Assembly: GCF_001544615.1 (NCBI RefSeq)
Contig: NZ_FCNV02000010.1
Coordinates: 168,792-232,791 of the forward strand
Reading direction: 5' to 3'
DNA length: 64,000 bases
Source of the DNA: Caballeronia concitans
GTDB taxonomy: Bacteria; Pseudomonadota; Gammaproteobacteria; Burkholderiales; Burkholderiaceae
Positions 43,960-52,999 of the stretch are shown here, piece after piece; position 1 is the first letter of the stretch; each line of letters begins with the position of its first letter. Position numbers and translations under genes: made by a program. Under the pieces are notes generated by a model. It was not told where the DNA came from. It searched no databases and worked only from the letters and a program-made list of their open reading frames with translations.

Positions 43960-45837
43960 ATGCTTGCCAACCTGCTCGTCCAACTCGTCAACGGCCTTGC
44001 CGACGCCTGCGCGCTCTTTCTCGTCGCATCGGGACTGTCGCTGATCTTCGGCGTGACGCGCATCGTCAATTTCGCGCATGGCTCGCTGTACATGCTCGGC
44101 GTGTATGTCGCGTATAGCCTGACGAGCCGCTTCGGTGCGAGCGTGCTGGGCTTCTGGGCGTCGATTGCAGGGGCGGCCGTCGTCATTGGCGCATTGGGCG
44201 CGTTGATCGAAGTGGGCGTGCTTAGACGCATTTATCGCGCGCCCGAGCTCTTTCATTTGCTCGCGACGTTCGCGCTCGTACTGATTCTCCGCGACGCCGC
44301 GCTTTATCTGTGGGGCCCGGAGGATTTGTTCGGTCCGCGCGCGCCGCATCTCGCGGGCGCGGTGCAATTCCTCGGTCATGCGTTGCCGACTTATAACCTC
44401 GTGCTCATCGTGACCGGTCCGCTCGTGCTAGCGGCGCTCTGGTATGCACTGACGCGCACGCGCTGGGGCACGCTGGTTCGCGCGGCGAGTGCGGACCGTG
44501 AGATGCTCGGCGCGCTCGGCGTGAATCAGGCGTGGCTCTTTACCGGCGTGTTTTTTGTCGGCGCATGTCTCGCGGGATTGGGCGGCGCGCTGCAAGGGCC
44601 GCGCATGTCGGCGAATCTCTCGCTCGACATCGCGACCATCGGCGATGCCTTCGTCGTCGTCGTGGTCGGCGGCATGGGGTCGATCCCCGGCGCGTTCGTC
44701 GCCGCATTGCTGATTGCGGAGATCAAGGCGCTGTGCATCGGCATCGGGCATGTTTCGATCATGAACATGGACTTCTCGTTGTCGAAGTTCACGCTGGTCG
44801 CGGAATTCGTGGTGATGGCCGTCGTGCTCGTGTTGCGTCCGTGGGGCCTCTTCGGTCGTCCGCAAGCGATCGCGCGTTCCGCCGCGTCCGCCGACAAGCC
44901 GCTCGTTCCCGCAACACGCCGCATGAAAATGGCGGCGGCTATCGTCGTGCTGCTGCTCGCACTTGCACCGCTCGCAGCCGATGCGTTTCCGTACATGCCG
45001 GTGCTGCTCGTCGAGATATTGATTGCGGTGCTTTTCGCCGCGAGCCTGCATTTCATCATGGGACCGGGCGGCATGCATTCGTTCGGGCATGCGGCTTATT
45101 TCGGGCTGGGCGCATACGGCGCGGCACTATTTTTGAAGGCATTTTCCTTGCCGATGGAAGCCGCGCTCTTCTTGGGACCGGTCATCGCGGTGCTGGGCGC
45201 AATCGTATTCGGCTGGTTTTGCGTGCGGTTATCCGGCGTCTATCTGGCCATGCTGACGCTCGCGTTTGCGCAGATCGTCTGGTCGGTCGTGTATCAGTGG
45301 GATGCCGTGACCGGCGGCAGCAACGGCATATTAGGTCTATGGCCATCGCAATGGCTTTCATCGCCCATCGCGTTTTATTATCTGACGCTCGTGGCCGCGA
45401 TATTGGGCGTATGGATCTTGCGCCGCATGCTCTTCGCGCCGCTTGGCCTGGCGATGCGCGCGGGCCGCGATTCACCGTTACGCGCGGAAGCTATCGGCAT
45501 TGGCGTGGCGCGTGTGCAGTGGGTTGCGTTCGTCGTCGCATCGCTCGTATGCGGGCTTGCGGGTTCGCTCTACGCGTTCTCCAAGGGCAATATCTCGCCG
45601 GAGGTCATTAGCGTTTCGCGTTCCGTCGATGGCCTCGTGATGGTCCTGCTCGGCGGCATTCAAACACTCGCCGGGCCGATTGTCGGCGCTGCGGTATTCA
45701 CGTGGTTGCAGGATGCTGTCGCGCGACAAACCGATTATTGGCAGGCGCTCCTCGGCGCGAGCATTCTCGTGTTGGTGATTGCGTTTCCACAAGGCATCGC
45801 GGGCTTTCTGCGCGATCGATTCACGGAGGCGCAATGA
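43960..45837 (+). CDS. livHM: Fused LivH-LivM branched-chain amino acid/urea-type ABC permease
   Basis: A 625-residue inner membrane protein containing both permease halves. Residues 1-300 are LivH-like (NGLADACALFLVASGLSLIF, NFAHGSLYMLGVYVAY, VVVGGMGSIPGAFVAALLIA). A short linker rich in Ala, Arg and Lys (about residues 305-325) joins a LivM-like half (GMHSFGHAAYFGLGAYGAAL, AEAIGIGVARVQWVAFVVAS and LLGGIQTLAGPIVGAAVFTW). About 16 membrane segments in all. Fusion fixes the 1:1 stoichiometry of the two permeases. It starts a four-gene operon. The substrate may be an amino acid or amide; the adjacent putrescine genes make a nitrogen source plausible. Confidence 0.92.
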   Translation: MLANLLVQLVNGLADACALFLVASGLSLIFGVTRIVNFAHGSLYMLGVYVAYSLTSRFGASVLGFWASIAGAAVVIGALGALIEVGVLRRIYRAPELFHLLATFALVLILRDAALYLWGPEDLFGPRAPHLAGAVQFLGHALPTYNLVLIVTGPLVLAALWYALTRTRWGTLVRAASADREMLGALGVNQAWLFTGVFFVGACLAGLGGALQGPRMSANLSLDIATIGDAFVVVVVGGMGSIPGAFVAALLIAEIKALCIGIGHVSIMNMDFSLSKFTLVAEFVVMAVVLVLRPWGLFGRPQAIARSAASADKPLVPATRRMKMAAAIVVLLLALAPLAADAFPYMPVLLVEILIAVLFAASLHFIMGPGGMHSFGHAAYFGLGAYGAALFLKAFSLPMEAALFLGPVIAVLGAIVFGWFCVRLSGVYLAMLTLAFAQIVWSVVYQWDAVTGGSNGILGLWPSQWLSSPIAFYYLTLVAAILGVWILRRMLFAPLGLAMRAGRDSPLRAEAIGIGVARVQWVAFVVASLVCGLAGSLYAFSKGNISPEVISVSRSVDGLVMVLLGGIQTLAGPIVGAAVFTWLQDAVARQTDYWQALLGASILVLVIAFPQGIAGFLRDRFTEAQ

Positions 45838-46619
45838 CGCTCCTTCGCATCGAACATTTATCGAAGTCATTCGACGGCGTCAAAGCCGTGCATGACGTGT
45901 CGTTCTCACTCGAAGCAGGCCGGTTGCTTGCGCTGATCGGCCCGAACGGCGCGGGTAAGTCGACGTGCTTCAACATGATCAACGGACAACTCAGACCTGA
46001 CGCAGGATCGATTCTTCTGGATGGCAAGTCGATAGCGGGCAAGCATCCTCGCGACATATGGCGGCTCGGCGTGGGCCGCACGTTTCAAGTCGCAGCCACG
46101 TTCAATTCGATGACCGTGCTCGAAAACGTGCAGATGGCATTGCTTTCGCACGAGCGGCGCATATTCAACCTGTTATCACGCGTCGCCTCGTGGCGCGAAG
46201 ACGAAGCCATGATGCTGCTCGATCTCGTCGGCATGAGCATGCACGCGCGGCGCAGTTGCGCGGTGCTCGCTTATGGCGATGTCAAGCGCGTCGAACTGGC
46301 GGTTGCGTTGGCGAATCGCCCTAAATTGCTGCTGATGGACGAACCGACCGCGGGCATGGCGCCCGAAGAACGCAATGCGTTGATGGCACTCACGGCGCGG
46401 CTTGCAAAGGAGCGCAACATCGGTGTGCTCTTCACGGAACACAGCATGGACGTGGTCTTCGAATATGCTGACACGTTGATCGTACTGGCGCGCGGCGAAT
46501 TGATCGCACAAGGCAATGCGAATGCCATTCGCAACGATCCGCACGTGCGCGAAGTGTATCTCGGCACGGGTGCATCGTTCAGTCCGCATGCGGCGCTCGA
46601 GCGAGGAGCAGCACAATGA
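45834..46619 (+). CDS. livG: ABC transporter ATP-binding protein, LivG type
   Basis: A 261-residue ATPase that powers the importer. Walker A is GPNGAGKST, Walker B is LLLMDEPTAGMAP, and the switch His is in LFTEHSMDVV. The signature region reads LAYGDVKRVELAVAL, where LivG normally has SYGxQRRLEIA; Asp replaces the usual Gln. The C-terminal extension after AQGNANAIRNDPHVREVYLG is typical of LivG. The ATG overlaps the permease stop (ATGA), and the stop overlaps livF. Confidence 0.93.
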   Translation: MTLLRIEHLSKSFDGVKAVHDVSFSLEAGRLLALIGPNGAGKSTCFNMINGQLRPDAGSILLDGKSIAGKHPRDIWRLGVGRTFQVAATFNSMTVLENVQMALLSHERRIFNLLSRVASWREDEAMMLLDLVGMSMHARRSCAVLAYGDVKRVELAVALANRPKLLLMDEPTAGMAPEERNALMALTARLAKERNIGVLFTEHSMDVVFEYADTLIVLARGELIAQGNANAIRNDPHVREVYLGTGASFSPHAALERGAAQ

Positions 46620-47323
46620 CGCTTCTCGAGGTCGATGCCCTCAACGCGTTCTATGGCCGCGCGCAAATCCTTTTCGATGTCGGTCTGCACGTGCGTCGCG
46701 GCGAAGTCGTCGCGTTGATGGGCCGCAACGGTGCGGGCAAGTCCACCACGATGAAAGCCATCATGGGATTGCTGCCGCATACTAAGGGCGCGGTCATGTT
46801 CATGAACGAAAGCATCGCGGGCAGGGCGCCTTATCGCATCGCACGCTTGGGGCTAGGTTATGTAGCGGAAGATCGCCGCATATTCGGCGACCTGACCGTG
46901 ATGGAGAATCTCGATGCGGGCCGCCAGCCGCCGCGCGATGGCGCGCCGTTGTGGACGCCGGAAAAGCTCTTTCGCGTGTTTCCCAATCTGGGCGAAATGC
47001 GCAATCGTCGCGCGAGCCGCATGAGCGGCGGCGAGCAGCAAATGCTGACGATTTCTCGCACGCTGATGGGCAATCCGCGCGTGCTGTTGCTGGATGAACC
47101 ATCGGAGGGCGTGGCGCCTGTCATCGTCGAACAGATGGCGGACATGATTGTCGAACTGAAGCGTGAAGGCATCGCCATTTTGCTGTCGGAGCAAAACCTG
47201 CACTTCGCGGCGCTCGTGAGCGACCGCGTCTATGTGCTGGAGAAAGGCCAGATTCGCCATGAAGGCCCGATGAACGAGTTCGTACGTGACGACGCCGCGC
47301 GTCGCGCTTACCTTGGCGTTTGA
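46616..47323 (+). CDS. livF: ABC transporter ATP-binding protein, LivF type
   Basis: A 235-residue ATPase partnering LivG. Walker A is GRNGAGKSTTMKAI, the signature is RMSGGEQQMLTISRTL, Walker B is LLLDEPSEGVAP, and the switch region is LLSEQNLHFA with Gln/His as in LivF. ATG overlaps the livG stop. The ending VRDDAARRAYLGV is the standard LivF C-terminus. Confidence 0.94.
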   Translation: MTLLEVDALNAFYGRAQILFDVGLHVRRGEVVALMGRNGAGKSTTMKAIMGLLPHTKGAVMFMNESIAGRAPYRIARLGLGYVAEDRRIFGDLTVMENLDAGRQPPRDGAPLWTPEKLFRVFPNLGEMRNRRASRMSGGEQQMLTISRTLMGNPRVLLLDEPSEGVAPVIVEQMADMIVELKREGIAILLSEQNLHFAALVSDRVYVLEKGQIRHEGPMNEFVRDDAARRAYLGV

Positions 47324-47370
47324 GCGCTCACGCTCGCGTCTAAAGAATAATCGCTAGAGGAGAGTTGTTC

Positions 47371-48576
47371 ATGAGCATTCGTGCTGGAAAATCGCTGAAG
47401 CTGAGCTTGACCGCGTTCGCGGCCTTTGCTGTTTTCGAGGCGTACGCGGACACGATCAAGATAGGCGAAATCAATAGCTACAAAGCGCAGCCCGCTTTTC
47501 TGATGCCTTATAAAAATGGCTGGAATCTCGCGCTCGATCAGATCAATGCCGCAGGCGGCGTCAACGGCAACAAGCTCGAAGTCGTCTCGCGCGACGACAA
47601 CGGCAATCCCGGCGATACCGTGCGCGTCGCACAGGAACTCGTCACGCGTGAACAGGTAAAGTTGTTGTTCGGCGGATATCTTTCCAACACCGGCCTCGCG
47701 CTCGCGGACTACGCAAAGCAACGGCGCATTTTCTTCCTTGCAGCCGAACCGCTCACGGACAAGATCGTCTGGCAGGACGGCAACAAGTACACGTATCGCT
47801 TGCGGCCATCCACCTATATGCAAGTGGCGATGCTCGTGCCGGAAGCCGCGAAGCTCAAGAAAAAGCGCTGGGCGCTCGTCTATCCTAACTATGAGTACGG
47901 GCAGTCCGCGGTCGCGACATTCAAGCGCCTGCTCAAGGCCGCGCAGCCGGATGTCGAGTTCGTCGCGGAGCAGGCCACGCCGCTCGGCAACGTGGATGCA
48001 GGCGCGGTCACGCAAGCGCTGGCGGACGCGAAGCCCGACGCCATCTTCAACGTGCTCTTCAGCGCGGACCTGGGCAAGTTCGTTCGCGAAGGCAATACGC
48101 GCGGGCTCTTCAAGGATCGCGCGGTGGTGTCCTTATTGACAGGCGAACCGGATTATCTCGATCCGCTCGGCGCGGAAGCACCGGTTGGCTGGATCGTGAC
48201 GGGTTATCCGTGGTATTCCATCGATACCCCCGCGAACAAGCAATTCGTCGCGGCATATCAGGCGAAATATCACGACTATCCGCGTCTTGGCTCGGTCGTC
48301 GGCTATACGGCGATGATGTCGCTTGCCAATGGCCTGAAGAAAGCCGGCAGCACCGATGCAGACAAACTCGCGGCTGCGTTCAAGGGCTTGCCCGTCGATA
48401 CGCCCTTTGGCCCGATCGTTTATCGCAAGCAGGACAATCAATCGACGATGGGCGCTTATGTCGGCGTGACGGCGCTAAAGAACGGCAAAGGCGTGATGAC
48501 TCAGTTCCGTTATATCGACGGCGCGAGCGTGCAGCCATCCGATGACGAAGTGAAAAAGCTGCGCCCCGCTGATTGA
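47371..48576 (+). CDS. livK: Periplasmic substrate-binding protein of the ABC importer
   Basis: A 401-residue secreted protein from the ATG at 47371, with AGAGGAGA before it. The signal peptide is SLKLSLTAFAAFAVFEAYA. The mature domain starts DTIKIGEINSYKAQPAFLMP and continues with NLALDQINAAGGVNGNKLEV (ANF-receptor type I fold) and VKLLFGGYLSNTGLALADYA. It belongs to the LivJ/K-AmiC-UrtA group. The sequence does not say which ligand is bound. Its TGA abuts the convergent glycosylase TGA, giving TGATCA at 48574-48579, with no terminator between them visible. Confidence 0.9.
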   Translation: MSIRAGKSLKLSLTAFAAFAVFEAYADTIKIGEINSYKAQPAFLMPYKNGWNLALDQINAAGGVNGNKLEVVSRDDNGNPGDTVRVAQELVTREQVKLLFGGYLSNTGLALADYAKQRRIFFLAAEPLTDKIVWQDGNKYTYRLRPSTYMQVAMLVPEAAKLKKKRWALVYPNYEYGQSAVATFKRLLKAAQPDVEFVAEQATPLGNVDAGAVTQALADAKPDAIFNVLFSADLGKFVREGNTRGLFKDRAVVSLLTGEPDYLDPLGAEAPVGWIVTGYPWYSIDTPANKQFVAAYQAKYHDYPRLGSVVGYTAMMSLANGLKKAGSTDADKLAAAFKGLPVDTPFGPIVYRKQDNQSTMGAYVGVTALKNGKGVMTQFRYIDGASVQPSDDEVKKLRPAD

Positions 48577-49149
48577 TCAATCTTTGGGAAAGGGCTTGCT
48601 GAAGAATTTCGATCCGGCAAGCCCGAAGCGCCAGGGCACGTCCATCGCCTTGCTAATGCCGATGCGCGGTCCGCAAACAATGTCGAACGCTTCTTCGGGC
48701 GGCTCGACTTGAAACGGCGGCTCCAGCAGCGACATGCCATTGTTCTTGTGCGTGATACCGAGCGCTTGCGCCACGCGCCCCGGTCCCGAGCACAGCAGCT
48801 TGAGCGGTTCGAGACCGCGCCGTTCGCGCATCGCGTCGATGCCGGTCAATGGCTCGATCGCGCGAATCAGCACTCCTGCGCCGTGGCCGGCTTCACGGCA
48901 CACGAAATTCAGGCACCAGTGAATGCCATACGAGCGATAGACATACGCATGCGCGGGCGGCCCGAACATGACCATGTTGCGCGGCGTGGGGCCTGAAAAG
49001 CTGTGCGATGCAGGGTCTTCGCGATCGTACGCTTCGGTTTCGACGATACGTCCGCCCACGCCATCCACGGTCACGATCGCACCGATGAGACGGCGCGCGA
49101 CCTCATCGGATGGCGCGGAGAAATCGAGGGGAGTGAGTTTGGTTTTCAC
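48577..49149 (-). CDS. 3-methyladenine DNA glycosylase (AAG/MPG family)
   Basis: A 190-residue DNA repair enzyme that removes alkylated purines. The family pattern is complete: [20 protein letters not shown] (catalytic Glu in ETEAY), [34 protein letters not shown] and [15 protein letters not shown]. This is the human MPG-type fold, distinct from Tag and AlkA. It is monocistronic, convergent with livK and 52 bp downstream of the end of tadG. Confidence 0.95.
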   Translation of the reverse strand: MKTKLTPLDFSAPSDEVARRLIGAIVTVDGVGGRIVETEAYDREDPASHSFSGPTPRNMVMFGPPAHAYVYRSYGIHWCLNFVCREAGHGAGVLIRAIEPLTGIDAMRERRGLEPLKLLCSGPGRVAQALGITHKNNGMSLLEPPFQVEPPEEAFDIVCGPRIGISKAMDVPWRFGLAGSKFFSKPFPKD

Positions 49150-49201
49150 ATCCGCATTCTACGGGCGAATGCGATGCTTCGCCCGCGATCGTATCGCCGT
49201 G

Positions 49202-51058
49202 TCACTGCGTCAAGCGCAGTACGCCCAGCTGGCCCGCGATCTGCTGGAAAATCGTTTTGAGCGTCGCATTGTCCGGTGCATGGTAATAGTCGCCGGGACT
49301 CGCACAGTTCTGCATCGTGACTTGCGCGCTCGAACTCGATGCCGACGCGCCAAAGGTAACCGCATAAATCGTGATGCCTCTTGCCTTGATCGCCGTGCAG
49401 ATGGCCAGCTGGAACGTGTTGGCGTCGTCGGGCCAGCCCGCGTTGTTGCCGCTCGAAGGATCGCGCGGATCGCCGCCATGCAGTTCGGCGGAGTCCGTGC
49501 GCGCATTGCTCATCGAGGTGCCGTCCGCGCGCAGGACCGTCGGCGCGGAAAGGCTGTTCGTCCCCACACCCGAAAGACCGTTGAAGTACAGCGTGTTCGG
49601 AATGGAACCCGCCGCGCCGATCTGATTGAGGCCGTCGGTCAGCACGATCATCACGCGCTGAAGATTTTGCACGCTGCCATCGACAGGCTTGGGCAAGCTC
49701 GTATCCGTCGATATCCAGCCGTTCCCCTTGCCCGCGACGTTCTGCGACCACGCGGGTTCCAGCATGCGCCAGCCCCACAGCAGCCCGACCGGAATGACGG
49801 TGGAACCGGACGCCGTCATCGAATTGACGGCATCGTTGAGCGCAGTCTCGTCTTGCGAGAGAAACGTCACCGGCGTGTTGAGGCATCCGGAGTTCTGCGT
49901 CAGCGTGGTGCCCGAAGACGTGTATTGATCGTAGCGGTAACCGATGCCCGTTCCCTGTCCGGAGCTGGGATAGTCACACAGGTTCGCGCCGCCCGAACCG
50001 AGCGTGACGGGCACGTTCGTAGCGACGGTCGGCGAGTAGTTTCGCGAAACGCTGCAACTGCTGTAGTTGGATCGGCTGCTATAGGTATAGATGTTCAGGC
50101 CGTTCGGCGGGACGTTGTAGTAATAGCGCCCGAACTTGCGCGTGTCCGAAGGCGAGTACGCTTCGGGTGAAAGATTGCCGCCGCTGCGCGGCTCGACGGT
50201 GCAACCGCTCCAGCTTCCCGTCTTGATCGACGACGTCGCGTTATAGACCGGCCATGACGAGCTGAGCCAGCTTCCGCTCGACGACAACGCGCCGTTCACG
50301 TTCACCGTGCTCGCAAAGGGCACGAGCCCGATATAGCTCTTGTTCGACGCGGAAGGCAGTACGCTGTCGATCAGCGTGTTCGCAGCCGTCTTGAGGCCGC
50401 TCATCTTCGTGGCGCCGCTGATGCCGTTCGCGGGCGAACTCATGGACCCGGTGTTGTCCAGCACCATCACGAGTTCGAGCGTGCTTTCAGGCAAGCGCAG
50501 CGCCGTGTTGGTTGCGGAGACCAGGGACGTGCTGGGCATCGGCGAACCCGAGCCGGAGCCTGAACCTGATCCCGAGCCCGAGCCGTTGAAGCCGGCGCTG
50601 AGCACCTTCGGCGCGAAGAGCATCATCGATCCCGATGCGGACAACGAGATCTTCTGACCGCTCGCGGGCGTGCCCGAAACGGTCGCGGCGAAGTTGGCGT
50701 CCGGCATCGTGAAGCCGAGCATGCTGCCCGGCATGTTCGCGTCGTAGTAGGCGCGGGCGTCGGCTTGCCAGGTCGCGAGGTCGGCCCCGGTCGGCGTGTT
50801 CGCGAAGTGCGCAAGGTCCGCGCCGGCCGAAAGCGTGGCCACGTCGAGCGCCATTTGCATGCGGCCCTGCGTCATCGCATAGTCGATCGCGTCGAGCGCC
50901 ATGCACATCGCGCCGACCGTCGAACTTGCGCACATGGCGAAGAGAATCGCGACGGCGCCGCGATCGCCCCGGCGCACGCGGCGTGCAAAGCGTCGCGCGG
51001 CGGGAATCGCCATCAACGTGATGCTTCGTGGTCGCCGTGCATGCGGGTCCATGTTCAT
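49202..51058 (-). CDS. tadG: TadG-like pilus assembly protein with von Willebrand A domain
   Basis: A 618-residue minor pilin-like/assembly protein. The N-terminal transmembrane part (GAVAILFAMCASSTVGAMCM) corresponds to the Tad TadE/G motif region. The von Willebrand A domain opens with LELVMVLDNTGSMSS (MIDAS DxxxS), and a linker of repeated Gly-Ser (GSGSGSGSGSP, about residues 160-172) precedes it. The C-terminus has IVLTDGLNQIG and FQLAICTAIKARGITIYAVT. In Tad systems such proteins act at the cell envelope for pilus assembly or adhesion. It is the last tad gene and overlaps the preceding TadF-like gene by 4 bp. Confidence 0.85.
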   Translation of the reverse strand: MNMDPHARRPRSITLMAIPAARRFARRVRRGDRGAVAILFAMCASSTVGAMCMALDAIDYAMTQGRMQMALDVATLSAGADLAHFANTPTGADLATWQADARAYYDANMPGSMLGFTMPDANFAATVSGTPASGQKISLSASGSMMLFAPKVLSAGFNGSGSGSGSGSGSGSPMPSTSLVSATNTALRLPESTLELVMVLDNTGSMSSPANGISGATKMSGLKTAANTLIDSVLPSASNKSYIGLVPFASTVNVNGALSSSGSWLSSSWPVYNATSSIKTGSWSGCTVEPRSGGNLSPEAYSPSDTRKFGRYYYNVPPNGLNIYTYSSRSNYSSCSVSRNYSPTVATNVPVTLGSGGANLCDYPSSGQGTGIGYRYDQYTSSGTTLTQNSGCLNTPVTFLSQDETALNDAVNSMTASGSTVIPVGLLWGWRMLEPAWSQNVAGKGNGWISTDTSLPKPVDGSVQNLQRVMIVLTDGLNQIGAAGSIPNTLYFNGLSGVGTNSLSAPTVLRADGTSMSNARTDSAELHGGDPRDPSSGNNAGWPDDANTFQLAICTAIKARGITIYAVTFGASASSSSAQVTMQNCASPGDYYHAPDNATLKTIFQQIAGQLGVLRLTQ

Positions 51059-51708
51059 TGCTTGGAAAGCGGACTGTTGGTACGCGTGCGCACATAGACG
51101 CGGCGATAGATGGTCTGCTTGCCCGGCAGCCCCGACATGAAGTTCGACGTCATCGTGAACGGGTTATACGAGAGAAAGACCTCGACGATGACGGCGGAAT
51201 CCCCGGTGCGGAACGGCCATTTCGCCGGCAGCAGATTCGTCTTCGACACTTGCGACACCATGCCCGCGTTCTTCGTCCAGCCGGACGGCGATGCGCTCCA
51301 GGAGATCGTCGGCGTGCCCGCTTTCATGGGACTCGATTTGTCCATGTAGGCGCACGGCAGCGCGTCGCACACGGACGTGACATACACCATGCCGTTGCCG
51401 TTGAGCTGGTAGGGCGCGGCAATCATCGCGGCGGCTCGCCAGATGGACCCGGTGCTGTTGGCATCGGTGGTGTCGGTGTCGTCGACGATCACGCTCGTCA
51501 TCTGTCCCAGCATGTTGGCGACGGTAAAGGCCGTTCGGTCCACCGCGCTCACCGCGCGCATGTACATGTACATCTCGGTGAAGCCGAGCAGCACGAGCAG
51601 CATCAGCGGCACGACGACCACGAACTCGATCGACACGCTGCCGCGATCCGAACGCAGCATCGCGCGCATTGCATCGAACCATTGCGCGATTCGCCGGGCC
51701 ATGTTCAT
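51055..51708 (-). CDS. tadF: TadF-like minor pseudopilin
   Basis: A 217-residue protein. RSDRGSVSIEFVVVVPLMLL contains the TadE-type prepilin motif (G-S/x4-E, cleaved by the prepilin peptidase before a hydrophobic helix). The remainder, with one Cys pair in TSVCDALPCAYMDK, is a predicted periplasmic domain. The ATG at 51708 overlaps the stop of the TadE gene; the longer reading to 51930 is in a neighbouring frame. Assignment between TadF and TadE depends on size and order only. Confidence 0.82.
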   Translation of the reverse strand: MNMARRIAQWFDAMRAMLRSDRGSVSIEFVVVVPLMLLVLLGFTEMYMYMRAVSAVDRTAFTVANMLGQMTSVIVDDTDTTDANSTGSIWRAAAMIAAPYQLNGNGMVYVTSVCDALPCAYMDKSSPMKAGTPTISWSASPSGWTKNAGMVSQVSKTNLLPAKWPFRTGDSAVIVEVFLSYNPFTMTSNFMSGLPGKQTIYRRVYVRTRTNSPLSKQ

Positions 51709-52172
51709 TTCTCGTTCTGCACGATGTAATTGCGCTGGAACGTCAGCTGGTTCACGCCGAACATCTTCGGAATGCCGGTGACGCCCTGCATGGTCAGCTC
51801 GATGTTGTAGACCACGACATCGCCGTAAGCGCCCATGTCGCTCGTCGGCGTGTAGCTCGCGTTCGCCAGGTTGCCGAACGTGCCGTAGTTGGATTCGGCG
51901 ACGACCACCTTCGCGCCGAGCTTCGTCCATCCGCTCAGAATCCTGTTCACGATGGCGAGCGCCTGTTGCTGACGCGTGCCGGTCGCGGGGGACGTCGTGG
52001 TCAGTCCCACGCGTGACGCTTCCTGCGCGGCGACCTGCACGGTCGCATCGACGATCATCTCCAGCGCGAGCTCGATCGTGCCGACGATCAGCACGACCGC
52101 GATCATCAGCACGGCCGCGAACTCGATTGCCGCGATGCCGCTGTCGTCGCGAAGAAAGCGTCTCGCATTCAC
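51705..52172 (-). CDS. tadE: TadE-like minor pseudopilin
   Basis: A 155-residue protein with DDSGIAAIEFAAVLMIAVVL at the N-terminus, the TadE motif with a Glu five residues after the Gly cleavage site and a 20-residue helix. The rest forms a small predicted beta domain (YGDVVVYNIELTMQGV). In Tad loci TadE is needed for fimbriation. It overlaps both neighbours by 4 bp. Confidence 0.88.
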   Translation of the reverse strand: MNARRFLRDDSGIAAIEFAAVLMIAVVLIVGTIELALEMIVDATVQVAAQEASRVGLTTTSPATGTRQQQALAIVNRILSGWTKLGAKVVVAESNYGTFGNLANASYTPTSDMGAYGDVVVYNIELTMQGVTGIPKMFGVNQLTFQRNYIVQNEK

Positions 52173-52999
52173 TTGAGGCTCACGGTTTGCGCGGAGGACG
52201 TCAGTCGTTCCCGCTGAATGTCGTAATAGCGCAGGTTGTCGTCCACCGACGCCTTCGGCAGATCGCGCGACAGGATTTCGGCGGCGGCTTCCTTGTTGCC
52301 GAGCAGCCCGTACGCGAGCGCGAGATCCTGACGCGCTTGCGGCGGCGCGGCGGGGAAGCGCGTCACGTCGAGCAGCACGTTCGCGCCTTCGCGCGGATCG
52401 CCGCCGAGTATCAGCGACAAGCCGAGGTTCACCGACAACATCGGATCGCCGACATGCTTTGCCAGTGCATCGCGCAGGAACGCCTGCGCAGCGGCGTGAT
52501 CGCCTTTCATGTCGATGGCCGCGCCGAGTCCGGCGAGCGCGAGCGTATCGTCGGGCGACATCGCAATCAAACGGCGATACGTCGCGATCGCGTCGTCGAA
52601 GCGGCGCTGGCGCAACGCCACGCGCGCCATGCCGATGAGCGGCGCGGGCGCGTTCGCATCGGTCTTGTTCGCGCGGTCATAAAAGACGCCCGCGCGCGTG
52701 AAGTCGCCGACCGCGTACAGCGTGTTGCCGAGACCGGTCAGTCCCGCGGCCGAATGCGGATCGGCCTGCACGATCTTTTCGTACAGCGACGTCGCGAGTT
52801 CGAGATTGCCGGATTCGAGCGCCGTATCCGCGATGCGCAGTTCGCTCATCGCGCTGGGCGCGGAATTGCGCAGAACCGGGTGCGTATCGGCGACCTGCCG
52901 GGTCGTCGTCGTGCAGGCGCCGAGCGCGATCACGAGCGATGCCGCGCAGGTTTTCATCGCGAGGTTCAGCGCGCCGCGCAGGTTGGGTCGAGTGTTCAT
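52169..52999 (-). CDS. tadD: TadD tetratricopeptide lipoprotein
   Basis: A 276-residue outer membrane lipoprotein. The lipobox is IALGAC (about residue 28), followed by TTTTRQVADTHPV. Four or five TPR units follow, for example GNLELATSLYEKIVQADPHS, ADTALESG and DAIATYRRLIAMSPDDTLAL, and the last 60 residues are helical. TadD is thought to act as a pilotin-like assembly factor for the secretin. It overlaps tadC and tadE. Confidence 0.88.
   Translation of the reverse strand: MNTRPNLRGALNLAMKTCAASLVIALGACTTTTRQVADTHPVLRNSAPSAMSELRIADTALESGNLELATSLYEKIVQADPHSAAGLTGLGNTLYAVGDFTRAGVFYDRANKTDANAPAPLIGMARVALRQRRFDDAIATYRRLIAMSPDDTLALAGLGAAIDMKGDHAAAQAFLRDALAKHVGDPMLSVNLGLSLILGGDPREGANVLLDVTRFPAAPPQARQDLALAYGLLGNKEAAAEILSRDLPKASVDDNLRYYDIQRERLTSSAQTVSLK

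Noticed and set aside
48574-48579. TGATCA palindrome at the junction of livK and the glycosylase gene
   Set aside because: It is simply two convergent TGA stops back to back; no further structure was found around it.
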